In this document: piece by piece, positions 9,153 through 18,464 of the stretch | How positions within the stretch are numbered: position 1 is the first letter of the stretch | Layout: each line of letters starts with the position of its first letter | Assembly (NCBI GenBank): GCA_019636385.1 | Contig: JAHBXT010000003.1 | Coordinates: 868,001-932,000, forward strand | From: Pirellulaceae bacterium | Lineage (GTDB): Bacteria > Planctomycetota > Planctomycetia > Pirellulales > Pirellulaceae | Reading direction: 5' to 3' | Length of the DNA stretch: 64,000 nt | Notes under the pieces: model-generated | The model's database searches: none | Seen by the model: the letters and a program-made list of their open reading frames with translations, nothing else | What the model was told of the DNA's origin: nothing | Made by a program: the position numbers and the translations under genes

Positions 9153-10253
9153 ATGACCCTACCATCCGTCCAGGATTCTGCCGCCAGTTCGCAGCAAATC
9201 TCTCCAGAACAGTTTGCCTTTTTGGTTTGTCAGCCGGGCACCGAAGCGGTACTCAAACGAGAATTTGCATCGCCCAGCCACGATTACCGGTTGGCATTTT
9301 CACGACCAGGGCTATTAACGCTGAAAGCAAATGAGGGCAGGCCCGGCCAGCCGCTCGCACTACCAGCCCATCCACTGATTCGCCGCGCTGGCTGGGTATT
9401 GGGCCAGATTCGGGGCGGAATCGCCCAGCCCATGCTTGAGCGAGTACTTGAGTTGGCTACTGCGCATGGGCTGGCCGATTCGCAGACCGACATGCACGTC
9501 TTCCAACGCGATAGCAATTTGCCTGGCCATGGTGGTTTCGAGCCCGGTATTACTCCGTTGGCCGAAGAAATCGCCCACCAGCTTGGCAAAATCTGGCCAG
9601 TGGCGGTCGCGGTAAACGGCGACTGTGTGATAGGCCAGCAGATTCTGAATGTTATCATCGTCGAGCCCGATTACTGGATTGTGGGGCAACACACGGCGTG
9701 CGATACCATCGACTGCTGGCCAGGAGGCGTCGCCAGGATCATCGAGCCCGAGTTGATGGTCAGCCGCGCCTATCTGAAAATGGCTGAAGCGATTCGGTGG
9801 AGTCAATTGTCTTTGCAGGCCGGCGACGCAATCGTAGAAATTGGCAGCGCTCCAGGCGGGGCAACTCAGTGTCTCTTAGACATGGGGCTGCGAGTGACGG
9901 GAGTCGATCCGGCTGAAATGGATCCCAGTATTTTGGAGCATCCTCGCTTCACACATTGGCGATCGAAGGCGGCGGGCGTCAAGCGCAGAGGCTACCGCGA
10001 ATTCCGTTGGTTGGCTGCCGACGCCAATGTGGCTCCAAACTACACGTTGGACCTCGTCGAGGACATTGTGAACTACCCCACCAGCCGACTCGAAGGACTT
10101 TTGCTGACGCTCAAGCTGCCCAGTTTCGATTTGCTGGAGCATCTGGAGGACTATGTTAAGCGCATCCGCAGCTGGCATATGGAACGAGTTCAGGTACGAC
10201 AGCTGGCTCATAATCGCCGGGAATTATGCGTCGTCGCGGCCAGGAAAGCATAG
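9153..10253 (+). CDS. rlmM: RlmM-like 23S rRNA 2'-O-methyltransferase
   Basis: The 366-residue protein has an N-terminal THUMP-like RNA-binding region and a C-terminal FtsJ-type Rossmann methyltransferase. The SAM-binding motif is VEIGSAPGGATQCLLDMGLR at about residues 229-248, followed by VTGVDPAEMDP. A later TLKLPSF supplies the lysine expected of the FtsJ K-D-K-E tetrad. This layout matches RlmM (YgdE), which methylates the ribose of C2498 in E. coli 23S rRNA; the exact target here is inferred. Length is close to the family norm of about 360. The start ATG follows 293 bases of intergenic DNA after the divergent infA gene, and the gene converges with the xer gene. Confidence 0.85.
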   Translation: MTLPSVQDSAASSQQISPEQFAFLVCQPGTEAVLKREFASPSHDYRLAFSRPGLLTLKANEGRPGQPLALPAHPLIRRAGWVLGQIRGGIAQPMLERVLELATAHGLADSQTDMHVFQRDSNLPGHGGFEPGITPLAEEIAHQLGKIWPVAVAVNGDCVIGQQILNVIIVEPDYWIVGQHTACDTIDCWPGGVARIIEPELMVSRAYLKMAEAIRWSQLSLQAGDAIVEIGSAPGGATQCLLDMGLRVTGVDPAEMDPSILEHPRFTHWRSKAAGVKRRGYREFRWLAADANVAPNYTLDLVEDIVNYPTSRLEGLLLTLKLPSFDLLEHLEDYVKRIRSWHMERVQVRQLAHNRRELCVVAARKA

Positions 10254-10265
10254 CGTTACCTTGGG

Positions 10266-10301
10266 TCTGGCGGACACATTCGCCAGATTGTGGAATTCCA
10301 C
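10266..10301. repeat. Hairpin plus palindrome between convergent genes
   Basis: An inverted repeat with seven-base arms (10266-10272 and 10281-10287, loop 8) is followed at once by the perfect 12-base palindrome GTGGAATTCCAC (10290-10301). They lie between the convergent rlmM and xer genes, where bidirectional terminators are expected. No T-run is present. Confidence 0.35.
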
Positions 10302-10378
10302 GGTAATATTTGGCGACTGGCCACGTTCCGGCGCATGACGCAACCGGGAGCGAAGTCACTTTAAGATTTGGCTTCGAA

Positions 10379-11275
10379 CTAGGCGCGTGGATGCGCCTTG
10401 AGGTAAATCTCGCGCAGGTTGGCGGTTGATAAGTGCGTGTAGATTTGCGTCGTGACCAGACTCTTGTGGCCCAGCAGCTCCTGTACGCTGCGGATGTCGG
10501 CACCGCGGTCGATCAGGTGTGTGGCAAAGCTGTGGCGCAACGTGTGTGGTGATGTGCGTGTGTCCAGCCCAACCTGCGCGATGTACTTCTCCAGCATACG
10601 TCCCACGCTGCGGACTGTCAGCCGCGTACCAAAGCGATTAACAAAAACCGGAGCCTCGGCACCTTTGGGGATACGCGGAGATAGCTTGCGAACCGACAAA
10701 TACTGTTTCAGAGCGGCGATGGCAAACGTGCCCAGCGGTGCTAGTCGTTCGCGACGTCCTTTACCGCGAACGCGCGTGATCGCTTCGGCCCAGTCGATAT
10801 CGCCGTCGTTCAGACCCACAACTTCGCTGACACGCAATCCAGCCGAGTACATGGTTTCCAAAATGGCCCGATCGCGAACCCCACCACTTTCGGCCACAAG
10901 CGGTGCTTGCAACAACTGACCAATCTCAGAACTGGTCAAAAAGTGAGGTAGTTTTCGCCCGCCGCGCGGATTTCGCAGCGGTTTGGCTGGATTGGACGGG
11001 CTGAGTTGTTGCCGCTGTGCATAACGATAGAAGCTTCGTAGCGAGGCTAGCTTGCGAGAGATGCTTGATTGAGCGTACCCCGCCTCGTGTAGGGCTGCCA
11101 CATAGCCTCGCAGATCGCGTGGCGTGACATCCTTGGGTTGAATATTCTTGCCCAACGAGTCGACCAAGAAATCCGCCAGGTCTATCAGATCTTCGCGATA
11201 GGACTTGATCGTCAAGTCCGACGAATTCCTTTCGATGGCTAGGTAATGCAAGAATTGAGCAACATACTGATGCAT
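10379..11275 (-). CDS. xerC: Tyrosine recombinase XerC/XerD
   Basis: The start is taken as the ATG at 11273-11275, giving 298 residues, the normal Xer length; a GTG at 11377 would add 34 residues unlike the family. The N-terminal SAM-like core-binding domain (FLHYLAIERNSSDLTIKSYR) is followed by the catalytic domain. This holds the conserved Arg in SAGLRVSEVVGL, HTLRHSFATHL with the H-x-x-R box, the second His in ELLGHKSLVTTQ and the nucleophile Tyr in TQIYTHLS. All catalytic residues are present. Xer recombinases resolve chromosome dimers at dif with FtsK. XerC and XerD cannot be told apart by eye, so the symbol is provisional. No dif site was identified nearby, and no integrase-type cargo surrounds the gene. 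Confidence 0.9.
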   Translation of the reverse strand: MHQYVAQFLHYLAIERNSSDLTIKSYREDLIDLADFLVDSLGKNIQPKDVTPRDLRGYVAALHEAGYAQSSISRKLASLRSFYRYAQRQQLSPSNPAKPLRNPRGGRKLPHFLTSSEIGQLLQAPLVAESGGVRDRAILETMYSAGLRVSEVVGLNDGDIDWAEAITRVRGKGRRERLAPLGTFAIAALKQYLSVRKLSPRIPKGAEAPVFVNRFGTRLTVRSVGRMLEKYIAQVGLDTRTSPHTLRHSFATHLIDRGADIRSVQELLGHKSLVTTQIYTHLSTANLREIYLKAHPRA

Positions 11276-11450
11276 GATACGATTAAACTCGTACTCAATC
11301 CAATGGTGCTCGTACTCGAAACGGAAAGTTAGATTATGGGTACGAGTAGCTTTGTAATGGGTGGCCAGCGCTGGCACGAACTACTTGAACTTGAAAGTTG
11401 CTCTTCGTTCACAGCATGCTTGGGGATCTAGCGCCAGTTGGTTACCAGCC

Positions 11451-11741
11451 TTAGATCATGTCTTCTTCTTGCCGAATTTCAAACCGTCGATGTGGGGCGG
11501 GTTGGGACTGATTGGCAAAAGGAGTGTGACACGGTGCGTGGTCAGACTCCTGGGCAAAGGCCAGCTCACGAACCTTCTTGCTCATTACTGCTGCGTCGTA
11601 CCAGGAGAAACTAAGTTGTGGATCGGCGGCGTAGCGGCCCAAGGTACGAAGCATTTCAATGCGATTGTTGTCATTGAAAATGAAGATGTAGCGCTCTTCG
11701 CCTTTGAGCATCGCTAGGATGTTAATTTCCTCGTGGGCCAT
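11451..11741 (-). CDS. Small conserved-looking hypothetical protein
   Basis: The start is set at the ATG at 11739-11741 because a strong GGAGG lies seven bases upstream; the frame remains open to 11897. The 96-residue product begins MAHEEINILAMLKGEERYIF and continues IFNDNNRIEMLRTLGRYAAD, which looks like a compact alpha/beta domain. The last 35 residues (from about HAPCHTPF onward) are polar and probably unstructured. No signal peptide, membrane segment or known domain was recognised. It sits alone between xer and the lipoprotein gene, both on the same strand, with gaps of 175 and 267 bases. The ribosome binding site is the best argument that it is real. Confidence 0.7.
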   Translation of the reverse strand: MAHEEINILAMLKGEERYIFIFNDNNRIEMLRTLGRYAADPQLSFSWYDAAVMSKKVRELAFAQESDHAPCHTPFANQSQPAPHRRFEIRQEEDMI

Positions 11742-12008
11742 GCCTGCCTCCTTGCAGCATGTCTCAAGTGGTATCTCATGTGGCTCGGCAGCGCACGGGT
11801 CTGGTCCACGCGGGGTCAGTCGCGTCTGTGCCAGCCGCACCGCTAGGCACGCTGGGTTGCTGTGCCGAAACGGTTGAAGCGGTCCGTCCTGGACCAATTC
11901 TGCGTCGTGCCGTGATGATCATGCTGGCAATCGAGACTGACTCGGTTTGCTAGCCGATCAAGAAGCCTGTGCGCGCTGCAAACGACTGTGCCTAGTCGTC
12001 CCGCGTGC

Positions 12009-13058
12009 CTAGCGTGAGTATCGGTCGATAGGCCACCGTAAGATCAAGCGGCTTTTATCCTGCCCTCCACGGGCCACGAGCGTCTCGGCCAGGTGAAGAT
12101 GGCAGCAGAAACGAATAAAATCCTCGCTTCTCTGCAAGTAACCTTGCCAGCCACCGAAGCGCGCATCGTCGCGGAAATAAAAATAATCCGCCAGCTGCTC
12201 GGTGAAATCTTCATCATGACCGTTAAACGTGGCCATGTGAGAAATGATCGGATCGTGTTGAGCCCTCAAGATCGGCGGCTCGGCCTGCGGTGAGTCGGGT
12301 ATAAAACCGCGCGGATCGGGCCAGTTGGCAGGCAATTGACCTTCGGCCATCGCTAGCGGATTGCCAGCTTCATCCAGCTCGACCAGTTCTGCCCATGACG
12401 GTTGCAGCGGTTGATCATCAGGCAGCGTCTGTTCCACCGCTTGTCGATCCTCTGTCAACAGCGCCAGGCTACCTTCGCTGTCAACAGCGCTGTCAACAGC
12501 GGCAAGATTGCTGCTATCGGATGCGCTGCTGACTCCAGGTGTCTGCGATTTGAGTTGCTCTGTCGCCAGCGCTCGTTGTGATTCCAAATGAACCCAGCGC
12601 GGAATCTTCTTTTCCTGTTTGGTCCCCCACGGCAATCCATATCCGGGCAACACCGGGTGGAAGCCGGGGTTGGCCGCATACCAACTGACCTTCATCGTCA
12701 TCCGTGGTGGATAGTAAGGTTCGTAATCCGTAATCGCGCCGACCATCACCACATCCACGCCCAAGAATTGCGCTAAGGCTTGAAAGTCATCGCCACTGGC
12801 CAGCGGACGCCCAAACTGCTGCATGCGGTTTTGCACTGCTCCCAGCGGTAAGACCTCGAAGCCCCGTATCGACTGCAGCTCGTTCATATAGGCTAAGGCG
12901 ACGCGATTGCCGCTGAGCGTCGGTTGTTCGCTCTGATTGAAGAACGGCAACACCGCTACTGTCTTGATCTGCGGGAACGGATTGACCAGCTGCTGCTTGT
13001 GTCGCACATCCGGCACAAGCGCACAGCCCACTAGGCTTGTCGCACAGCAAAATGCCAT
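12009..13058 (-). CDS. GNA1162-like lipoprotein
   Basis: The mature protein starts at Cys in LVGCALVPDVRH, a good lipobox, so it should be lipid-anchored. The ATG at 13056-13058 leaves only a very short signal (MAFCCATSLVGC) without basic residues. The frame is open to an ATG at 13286, and an intermediate non-standard start giving LNLCLRGFMAFCC is also possible, so the N-terminus is uncertain. The N-terminal domain (VAVLPFFNQSEQPTLSGNRV, MNELQSIRGFEVLPLG, LGVDVVMVGAITDYEPYYPP) fits the GNA1162/CsgG-like envelope lipoprotein fold. This is followed by an acidic linker at about residues 170-270 and a conserved-looking C-terminus. A role in envelope assembly is inferred only from the fold. Confidence 0.7.
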   Translation of the reverse strand: MAFCCATSLVGCALVPDVRHKQQLVNPFPQIKTVAVLPFFNQSEQPTLSGNRVALAYMNELQSIRGFEVLPLGAVQNRMQQFGRPLASGDDFQALAQFLGVDVVMVGAITDYEPYYPPRMTMKVSWYAANPGFHPVLPGYGLPWGTKQEKKIPRWVHLESQRALATEQLKSQTPGVSSASDSSNLAAVDSAVDSEGSLALLTEDRQAVEQTLPDDQPLQPSWAELVELDEAGNPLAMAEGQLPANWPDPRGFIPDSPQAEPPILRAQHDPIISHMATFNGHDEDFTEQLADYFYFRDDARFGGWQGYLQRSEDFIRFCCHLHLAETLVARGGQDKSRLILRWPIDRYSR

Positions 13059-13532
13059 GAAGCCGCGAAGGCACAGGTTAAGAATTGTATTTTGGGAGGC
13101 AGCTATTCCGGCAGCGGGCACTGCGGATTCCTTGTTTTGGCGGTGAACTCGGCTTGACGCAGATTCAAGCCCAGAAAGAACCACAGCCAACTTGCGGCGC
13201 TGTTCGCGCCAAGTGCCCCCCATGGCACATTGAGAGGTATCGGCATAATCGGCACAGTCACTTGAGAGCAATTCAATGGAATGCAAAGCGGTAGCTGACT
13301 TTGAAACACAGTAGCGATCTTCGCCCCCATGGCTACCTTCGTCAGTAGGTGGAGAATTCTGCTTTCAATGACAAGCCAGCCGCGCTCTGACCAATGTAGC
13401 TACCTAAACCGTCCATTAGGTCTTTGACTGCATAAGGCACTAGCTTGTCAGAGCATGCCCGTTTATCCTGAGTACATTAAATAGTCTTAAAGTACCTTCC
13501 AGATCTAACGTAATCTCGCGCGACCAATTTAC
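13059..13532. other. Intergenic region, possible N-terminal extension of the lipoprotein gene
   Basis: The lipoprotein frame stays open on the minus strand to 13286 but encodes residues without a family resemblance (Ser, Arg and Ala rich). The rest (13287-13532) holds the divergent control region for the zinc-ribbon gene at 13533. No repeat or RNA was seen. Confidence 0.4.
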
Positions 13533-14381
13533 ATGCCGATCAAATTGAAATGCAATCATTGCGGGCGGCAGCTGACCGTACCCGATGCAGCGGCCGGTAA
13601 GCATGGCAAGTGTCCTAAATGCCAGCAGACGCTCCGCATTCCGACTACCGGGGCCACAGAATCGAAGGTCGCCAAACCCACTCAGGCAACACCAGAAATC
13701 TCTAGGCTGCAACTGGATTCTGTGCTGGACCAAATGGGCATAGCCAAGAAAACCGGGCCTGTTTGTCCAGAGTGCCGCAGTGATCTGAAGCCGGGAGTCG
13801 TGGTGTGTGTTACCTGCGGATTCAACTTGCAGACCAAGCAGAAGATCAGTGGCTATCAGGCTCAGGCTATCCGCCCGGAATTCGACAATTTGCACTTACA
13901 ACAGGCCGTTGATAATATGAAGCGCGACGACATGATCTCGTCACGCGTCGACAAGGCTTCGCTGCCTTGGTGGGCCATGGCTTCGTTCTTGATTGGGGCG
14001 TTGATCCTGTGCGGTGCTGGAGTGGTCCTGGTGGAAGCGAACTTTGGCGAGATCGAACTAGCACCGGAAGATACTCGCTGGGGCAAGCTTCAGCGGTTGC
14101 CGGTGCTGGTTTTGCTCGGTGGAACCGCAGGGATTACCGGTGTGACTCTGGCACTATTTTCCCATCTGAACATCTGTAGCTACGGCTTTCAGCAAAAGGT
14201 TAAGCTCGGACTGGCTTGCTTTTTTCTGCCGATCTTGTTTTCCGTACCATACGCTATCAAGCATTGGACTGACAACAAGGCTCCGGTCAAGGGCTTGCTC
14301 ATCGCCAGCGGATTCATTGCCGCAGGTGTCGCGATGATTCTCTCGGGCGGAGGCTTTGGCAAGTTGGACGGAATCTTGTGA
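13533..14381 (+). CDS. Zinc-ribbon membrane protein
   Basis: The 282-residue protein opens with a four-cysteine zinc ribbon (CNHCGRQLTVPD, then CPKCQQTLRIP) of the kind found in planctomycete 'zinc-ribbon plus membrane' proteins. A second pair of CxxC motifs follows at about residues 76-98 (CPECRSDLKPGVVVCVTCGF). Four hydrophobic segments follow: WWAMASFLIGALILCGAGVV, then about 185-210, 220-240 and 250-270. The N-terminal ribbons should face the cytoplasm. The function is unknown. The stop codon overlaps the GTG start of the multihaem lipoprotein gene (GTGA at 14378-14381), which implies translational coupling and a shared process, perhaps membrane redox or sensing. Confidence 0.8.
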   Translation: MPIKLKCNHCGRQLTVPDAAAGKHGKCPKCQQTLRIPTTGATESKVAKPTQATPEISRLQLDSVLDQMGIAKKTGPVCPECRSDLKPGVVVCVTCGFNLQTKQKISGYQAQAIRPEFDNLHLQQAVDNMKRDDMISSRVDKASLPWWAMASFLIGALILCGAGVVLVEANFGEIELAPEDTRWGKLQRLPVLVLLGGTAGITGVTLALFSHLNICSYGFQQKVKLGLACFFLPILFSVPYAIKHWTDNKAPVKGLLIASGFIAAGVAMILSGGGFGKLDGIL

Positions 14382-16843
14382 GCGCGCTTCGCCATTGCAG
14401 TCTAATTCTCGTTGCGGCGAGCTTGGCCAGCGGTTGCCAATCAAACTCGCGGCAGCCCTGGGACCTCAGTCAAACTCAATACGTTGGCTCGGCGGCCTGC
14501 ATCACCTGTCATCAGGATCAAGGCCAGGCGCACCGCGACTCGCACCACGCTCTGGCCATGCAGCTTGCCACTCCCGATACTGTCTTGGGCGATTTCAACG
14601 ACGCCACCGTCCAGCACTACGGAATCGTCAGTCGTCTCTATCGCCACAATGGAAAATACTTGGTCCACACCCAGGGACCAGACGGTCAGATGCAGGATTA
14701 CGAAGTGCGATTTGTCTTTGGACTAACTCCCCTGCAACAGTATATGGTCGAATTCCCCTCAGCCACCACAGCAAGCTCTGGCTTGCCTGCTACAGGCCAG
14801 TCGTCTTTACCCCAAGCTGACGAGTTGCCGCGAATACAGGTGCTGCCGCTGTGCTGGGACACGAAGCAAAATCGCTGGTTTTACTTAAATCCGCCCGATG
14901 TCGCTGAGCGACTCGACCCGCGCGATGACCTGCATTGGACCGGTATCGCGCAGCGCTGGAATAACATGTGTGCTGACTGCCACAGCACCAATTTTCAGAA
15001 GAACTTCACGCCTGGCAGTTTCGTTTCGCTAGACCAGCACGCCCCGACCACCGTCAACCAGCCGACGCAGACCATGGGGCACTACCGCTCGACCTTCAGC
15101 GAGATCAGCGTGGGTTGCGAGTCCTGTCACGGGCCCGGTAGTCTGCATGTCGAACTGGCCGGACGCTGGTTTCCAGGCTGGAATAGCCAACGCGGCTACG
15201 GATTAGCCAATCTGAAGCGCTCGGCAGAGGATCAAATTCAAGCCTGCGCCCCGTGCCATAGTCGCCGCACCATCGTGGCTGGTGGCTTTCAAGCTGGCAA
15301 TAACTTTTACGATCACTACCAAGACAATCTGCTGGTCTGGCCGGTTTATTATCCGGATGGTCAAGTGTTGGACGAGGACTACATTCACGGATCGTTCCTG
15401 CAAAGCAAAATGTATCACAAAGGCATTCGCTGTACGGACTGCCACGATCCACACACCGCCCAGTTGAAACACTCGGGCAATGCCGTCTGCACATCCTGTC
15501 ATCAGCACCCGGCTGCCAAGTACGATTCGCCGGCGCATCATTTCCACGCTCCAGGCAGTGCTGGTGCCCAGTGTGTCAACTGCCACATGCCAACCACGAC
15601 CTACATGCAAGTTGATGCGCGCCACGATCATTCGCTGCGCATTCCGCGCCCCGACGTTAGCCTGCGAATCAACACTCCCAACGCCTGCGCCGGTTGTCAC
15701 TTGAAGCCTGAAAACGTCGACCCCGACAAACGTACCCAACTGGCTCTGTATCAGGACTGGCTGCATGCTGCTCGTTTGGGGGACACGCAAGTCGCCGCCG
15801 AGATTGAGCGTGCCAATCGCTGGTGCGACCAAGCCTGCCAGCGCTGGTATGGAGAACGGCAACGTGAACCGCACTGGGGCGAAGCGATCGCGGCCGGTCA
15901 AAAGCGCGCTCCAGAAGCGCTCGAACCGCTGGAGAAACTGCTGAAGACGCGCGGCGATGCTGCCCCGGCCATTGCCCGAGCGACAGCTTTGCAAGTACTC
16001 TCAGAGTTGGACTCGTTGGCGGCTGGGCGCCAGGCGGTCGAAGCAGTCCATGATGCGCATCCGCTGGTTCGCAGCGCTGCTGCCAACGCTCTAACCGGCC
16101 ATGCTGACGCGGCTCAGGCCGCCAGACTATTGGAGCACGCGTTGGCAGATCCGGTACGAGTGGTGCGCGTTGAAGCCGCGCGAAATCTGCTCGAGTTTCC
16201 TGACCGAGTACGCAGTCTGCACAACACCAGCGCCTTCCAGTCGGCACTCAAGGAATTGCGGACCGGGCTATTGGAAAACAGCGACCGTTCCGGAGCACAT
16301 TTGGCTCTCGGGACAATTGCCGAACAATTGGGGTTGGAGATCGAAGCCATACGCAATTATCAAACAGCCATCGTGGTCGAGCCAGCGACGATAGGTCCCC
16401 GCACTAATTTGGCAGCGCTACTTGGGCGTCGATTGGAACAACAGCCTTCGATGCCCGAAGCTCAACGCGCCGAACTGCAGTCCCAAGTGCAGCAGTTGCG
16501 CGCCGAAGAATTGCAACTGTTAGCGCGCGACGTGGGTTTGCTCGACCCTCCACCAGCGATGCTTGTGTTTCGCTATGGTCTGGCGCTGTATTTGGATGGG
16601 CAATTACAAGCCGCCTCGCAGCAATTGATTCGCGCCGCAGAATTGCAAAGCGATGACGCAATGTTAGCGCTGTCAGCCGCCGAGGCCTTGGAAAAATTGA
16701 AGAATTGGCAGCAAGCTGAGCAGTGGGCCAACGAAGCTCTGCGCCGCTGCAACGCGAGTCGCAGTACGCGAGATGAATCGACGCGAACTAGCGCAACCGT
16801 TGCTTTGCAGCGCATTGGACAGGGGCGACAGGCTGATCCGTAA
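14378..16843 (+). CDS. Eight-haem-motif lipoprotein with HEAT and TPR repeats
   Basis: The start is GTG at 14378, overlapping the previous stop. The 821-residue product has a lipoprotein signal (SLILVAASLASGC, Cys20). It carries eight CxxCH haem motifs in the first 450 residues: CITCH (41-45), CADCH, CESCH, CAPCH, CTDCH, CTSCH, CVNCH and CAGCH. The spacing and the CESCHGPG and CTDCHDPH contexts are those of the cytochrome c554/octahaem nitrite- or hydroxylamine-linked cytochrome clan (cytochrome_C7/Cytochrom_c554 Pfam groups). The C-terminal half contains HEAT-like repeats (about 520-630, SELDSLAAGRQAVEAVHDAH) and TPR-like helices (about 640-800). It is probably an extracytoplasmic, membrane-anchored electron-transfer protein that docks partners through its repeats. 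Donor and acceptor are unknown. Confidence 0.88.
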   Translation: MSALRHCSLILVAASLASGCQSNSRQPWDLSQTQYVGSAACITCHQDQGQAHRDSHHALAMQLATPDTVLGDFNDATVQHYGIVSRLYRHNGKYLVHTQGPDGQMQDYEVRFVFGLTPLQQYMVEFPSATTASSGLPATGQSSLPQADELPRIQVLPLCWDTKQNRWFYLNPPDVAERLDPRDDLHWTGIAQRWNNMCADCHSTNFQKNFTPGSFVSLDQHAPTTVNQPTQTMGHYRSTFSEISVGCESCHGPGSLHVELAGRWFPGWNSQRGYGLANLKRSAEDQIQACAPCHSRRTIVAGGFQAGNNFYDHYQDNLLVWPVYYPDGQVLDEDYIHGSFLQSKMYHKGIRCTDCHDPHTAQLKHSGNAVCTSCHQHPAAKYDSPAHHFHAPGSAGAQCVNCHMPTTTYMQVDARHDHSLRIPRPDVSLRINTPNACAGCHLKPENVDPDKRTQLALYQDWLHAARLGDTQVAAEIERANRWCDQACQRWYGERQREPHWGEAIAAGQKRAPEALEPLEKLLKTRGDAAPAIARATALQVLSELDSLAAGRQAVEAVHDAHPLVRSAAANALTGHADAAQAARLLEHALADPVRVVRVEAARNLLEFPDRVRSLHNTSAFQSALKELRTGLLENSDRSGAHLALGTIAEQLGLEIEAIRNYQTAIVVEPATIGPRTNLAALLGRRLEQQPSMPEAQRAELQSQVQQLRAEELQLLARDVGLLDPPPAMLVFRYGLALYLDGQLQAASQQLIRAAELQSDDAMLALSAAEALEKLKNWQQAEQWANEALRRCNASRSTRDESTRTSATVALQRIGQGRQADP

Positions 16844-17039
16844 CCGTTCGCGCGCTTTTGGGGGCGAGCCAAGCGAGGCCGCTGTGAATGAGTTGAAAAT
16901 GCTGCCGGCAGCTGGAGCACTCGTACGAAAGTCTAGATTCGCTTGGTTGGGCACCAGGCGAGCCGGCCCATGGCGAAAAATAACTCGGGGAAACGGTACC
17001 GCTTCTCCATCGTCCACTCCGTGATTCCAGCAGATCGCG

Positions 17040-18434
17040 ATGACAAACTACCCAAATCAGCATTATCAGTTCATTACTGGACGGATCGCAGAATCAGCGG
17101 TGCGGTCGATCGTTGCCGAACTGGCCGCCAAGTTTGGCTTCAACTACTCGATCCAAGTACTGCCGATAACTGTCGCTGCGCTCATGACCGGTCGCTGGCT
17201 GCTGCGGCACCTGCAACTAGATCCAGCTGCGACGACGCTGGTACTACCTGGCTACCTGGTTACCGACCTGAGCTCCATTCAAGCTGCAGTTGCCATTCCA
17301 GTCCAATGTGGTCCGAAAAACATCGTTGATCTGCCGCTGTTTTTTGGCGCAAATGCACCGTCGAGCGATGGGTTGGATGCCTACGATATTGAGATCATCG
17401 CGGAGATCAACCACGCCGATCGACTACCGTTGGGAGAACTGCTGACCCTAGCCCAACAATTGGCAGCTGACGGGGCCGACATGATAGATCTCGGTTGTAC
17501 GCCTGGCCAACCTTGGGCTGAAGTCGGTCTAGCGGTGCAGTTGTTGCGTCAACATGGCCTGCGCGTCTCGATCGACTCGTTTGATGCCGCTGAGGTGTCG
17601 GCCGCCTGCGGGGCTGGTGCAGAGTTGGTGCTGTCGGTCAACAGCCACAACTGGCAATTGGCTGCTGACCTGCCCTGCGAAGTCGTGGCCATCCCCGATT
17701 CGCCGCAAGACATCGACAGTCTTTTTAGAACAGCGGAGCGTTTGCAGAACGCGGGCGTAAGCTTTCGACTGGACCCGATTCTCGAACCGATCGGACTTGG
17801 GTTAGCGGCCAGTCTTGATCGCTATGCCCAGTGCCGGCGGCGCTTTCCGGATACCTCGATAATGATGGGCATTGGCAACTTGACCGAAATGACCGATGTC
17901 GACTCAGCCGGCATCAACACCTTGCTGTTGGGATATTGCCAAGAGCTATGCATCGGCAGTGTGCTGACGACGCAGGTCATCAATTGGTCGCGTAGCAGCG
18001 TTCGCGAATGTGATTTGGCGCGCCGCTTAGTCCACTACGCCGTCCAGCAGGGCATTCCGGCCAAGAACATCCAGCCTCAACTCGTCACACTCCGCGACCC
18101 GCGCGTCCGCCAGTTGTCCGCCACAGCGCTGGCTGAAATGAGTACCGCCATTCGCGATCGCAACATCAGGATTTTTGTTGCCGATGGACAGATTCATGCG
18201 CTATCGGCTGGAGTCCACGTTTCCGGCAACGACCCGTTTGATGTCATGCAACAACTAGTCGCCAGCCCCATTGGACGAACGTTGGACCCCGAGCACACCT
18301 TCTATCTGGGCTTTGAAATGTGTAAAGCTTCGATTGCCTTAGCCCTCAGCAAGAATTACGAGCAAGACGAGGCCCTGACCTGGGGCCACTTGACCCAACC
18401 GGAAAAATTTCATCGCCTGAAACGCAAAGCCTAG
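17040..18434 (+). CDS. DHPS-related protein of tetrahydromethanopterin C1 metabolism
   Basis: The 464-residue protein starts MTNYPNQHYQFITGRIAESA, a DUF6513-type N-terminus, and continues with a dihydropteroate-synthase TIM barrel. Visible barrel segments are GADMIDLGCTPGQPW, HGLRVSIDSFDAAEVSAACG and GVSFRLDPILEPIGLG. It ends with a region containing LYLGFEMCKAS-type sequence (actual: FYLGFEMCKASIALALSKNY). This combination is known from methylotrophs and planctomycetes that use tetrahydromethanopterin (H4MPT) for C1 transfer, where the protein is linked to cofactor biosynthesis. A beta-RFAP synthase gene for the same cofactor lies at 32502 in this window. The gene stands alone, with 196 bases free of features upstream. 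Confidence 0.8.
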   Translation: MTNYPNQHYQFITGRIAESAVRSIVAELAAKFGFNYSIQVLPITVAALMTGRWLLRHLQLDPAATTLVLPGYLVTDLSSIQAAVAIPVQCGPKNIVDLPLFFGANAPSSDGLDAYDIEIIAEINHADRLPLGELLTLAQQLAADGADMIDLGCTPGQPWAEVGLAVQLLRQHGLRVSIDSFDAAEVSAACGAGAELVLSVNSHNWQLAADLPCEVVAIPDSPQDIDSLFRTAERLQNAGVSFRLDPILEPIGLGLAASLDRYAQCRRRFPDTSIMMGIGNLTEMTDVDSAGINTLLLGYCQELCIGSVLTTQVINWSRSSVRECDLARRLVHYAVQQGIPAKNIQPQLVTLRDPRVRQLSATALAEMSTAIRDRNIRIFVADGQIHALSAGVHVSGNDPFDVMQQLVASPIGRTLDPEHTFYLGFEMCKASIALALSKNYEQDEALTWGHLTQPEKFHRLKRKA

Positions 18435-18464
18435 TCGTCACTTCAACGTACCAGGTTTTGATGG

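Noticed and set aside
10379..11275. Integrative element or prophage around the tyrosine recombinase
   Set aside because: Recombinase length and motifs match housekeeping XerC/D, and no att repeats, tRNA or phage genes are adjacent.
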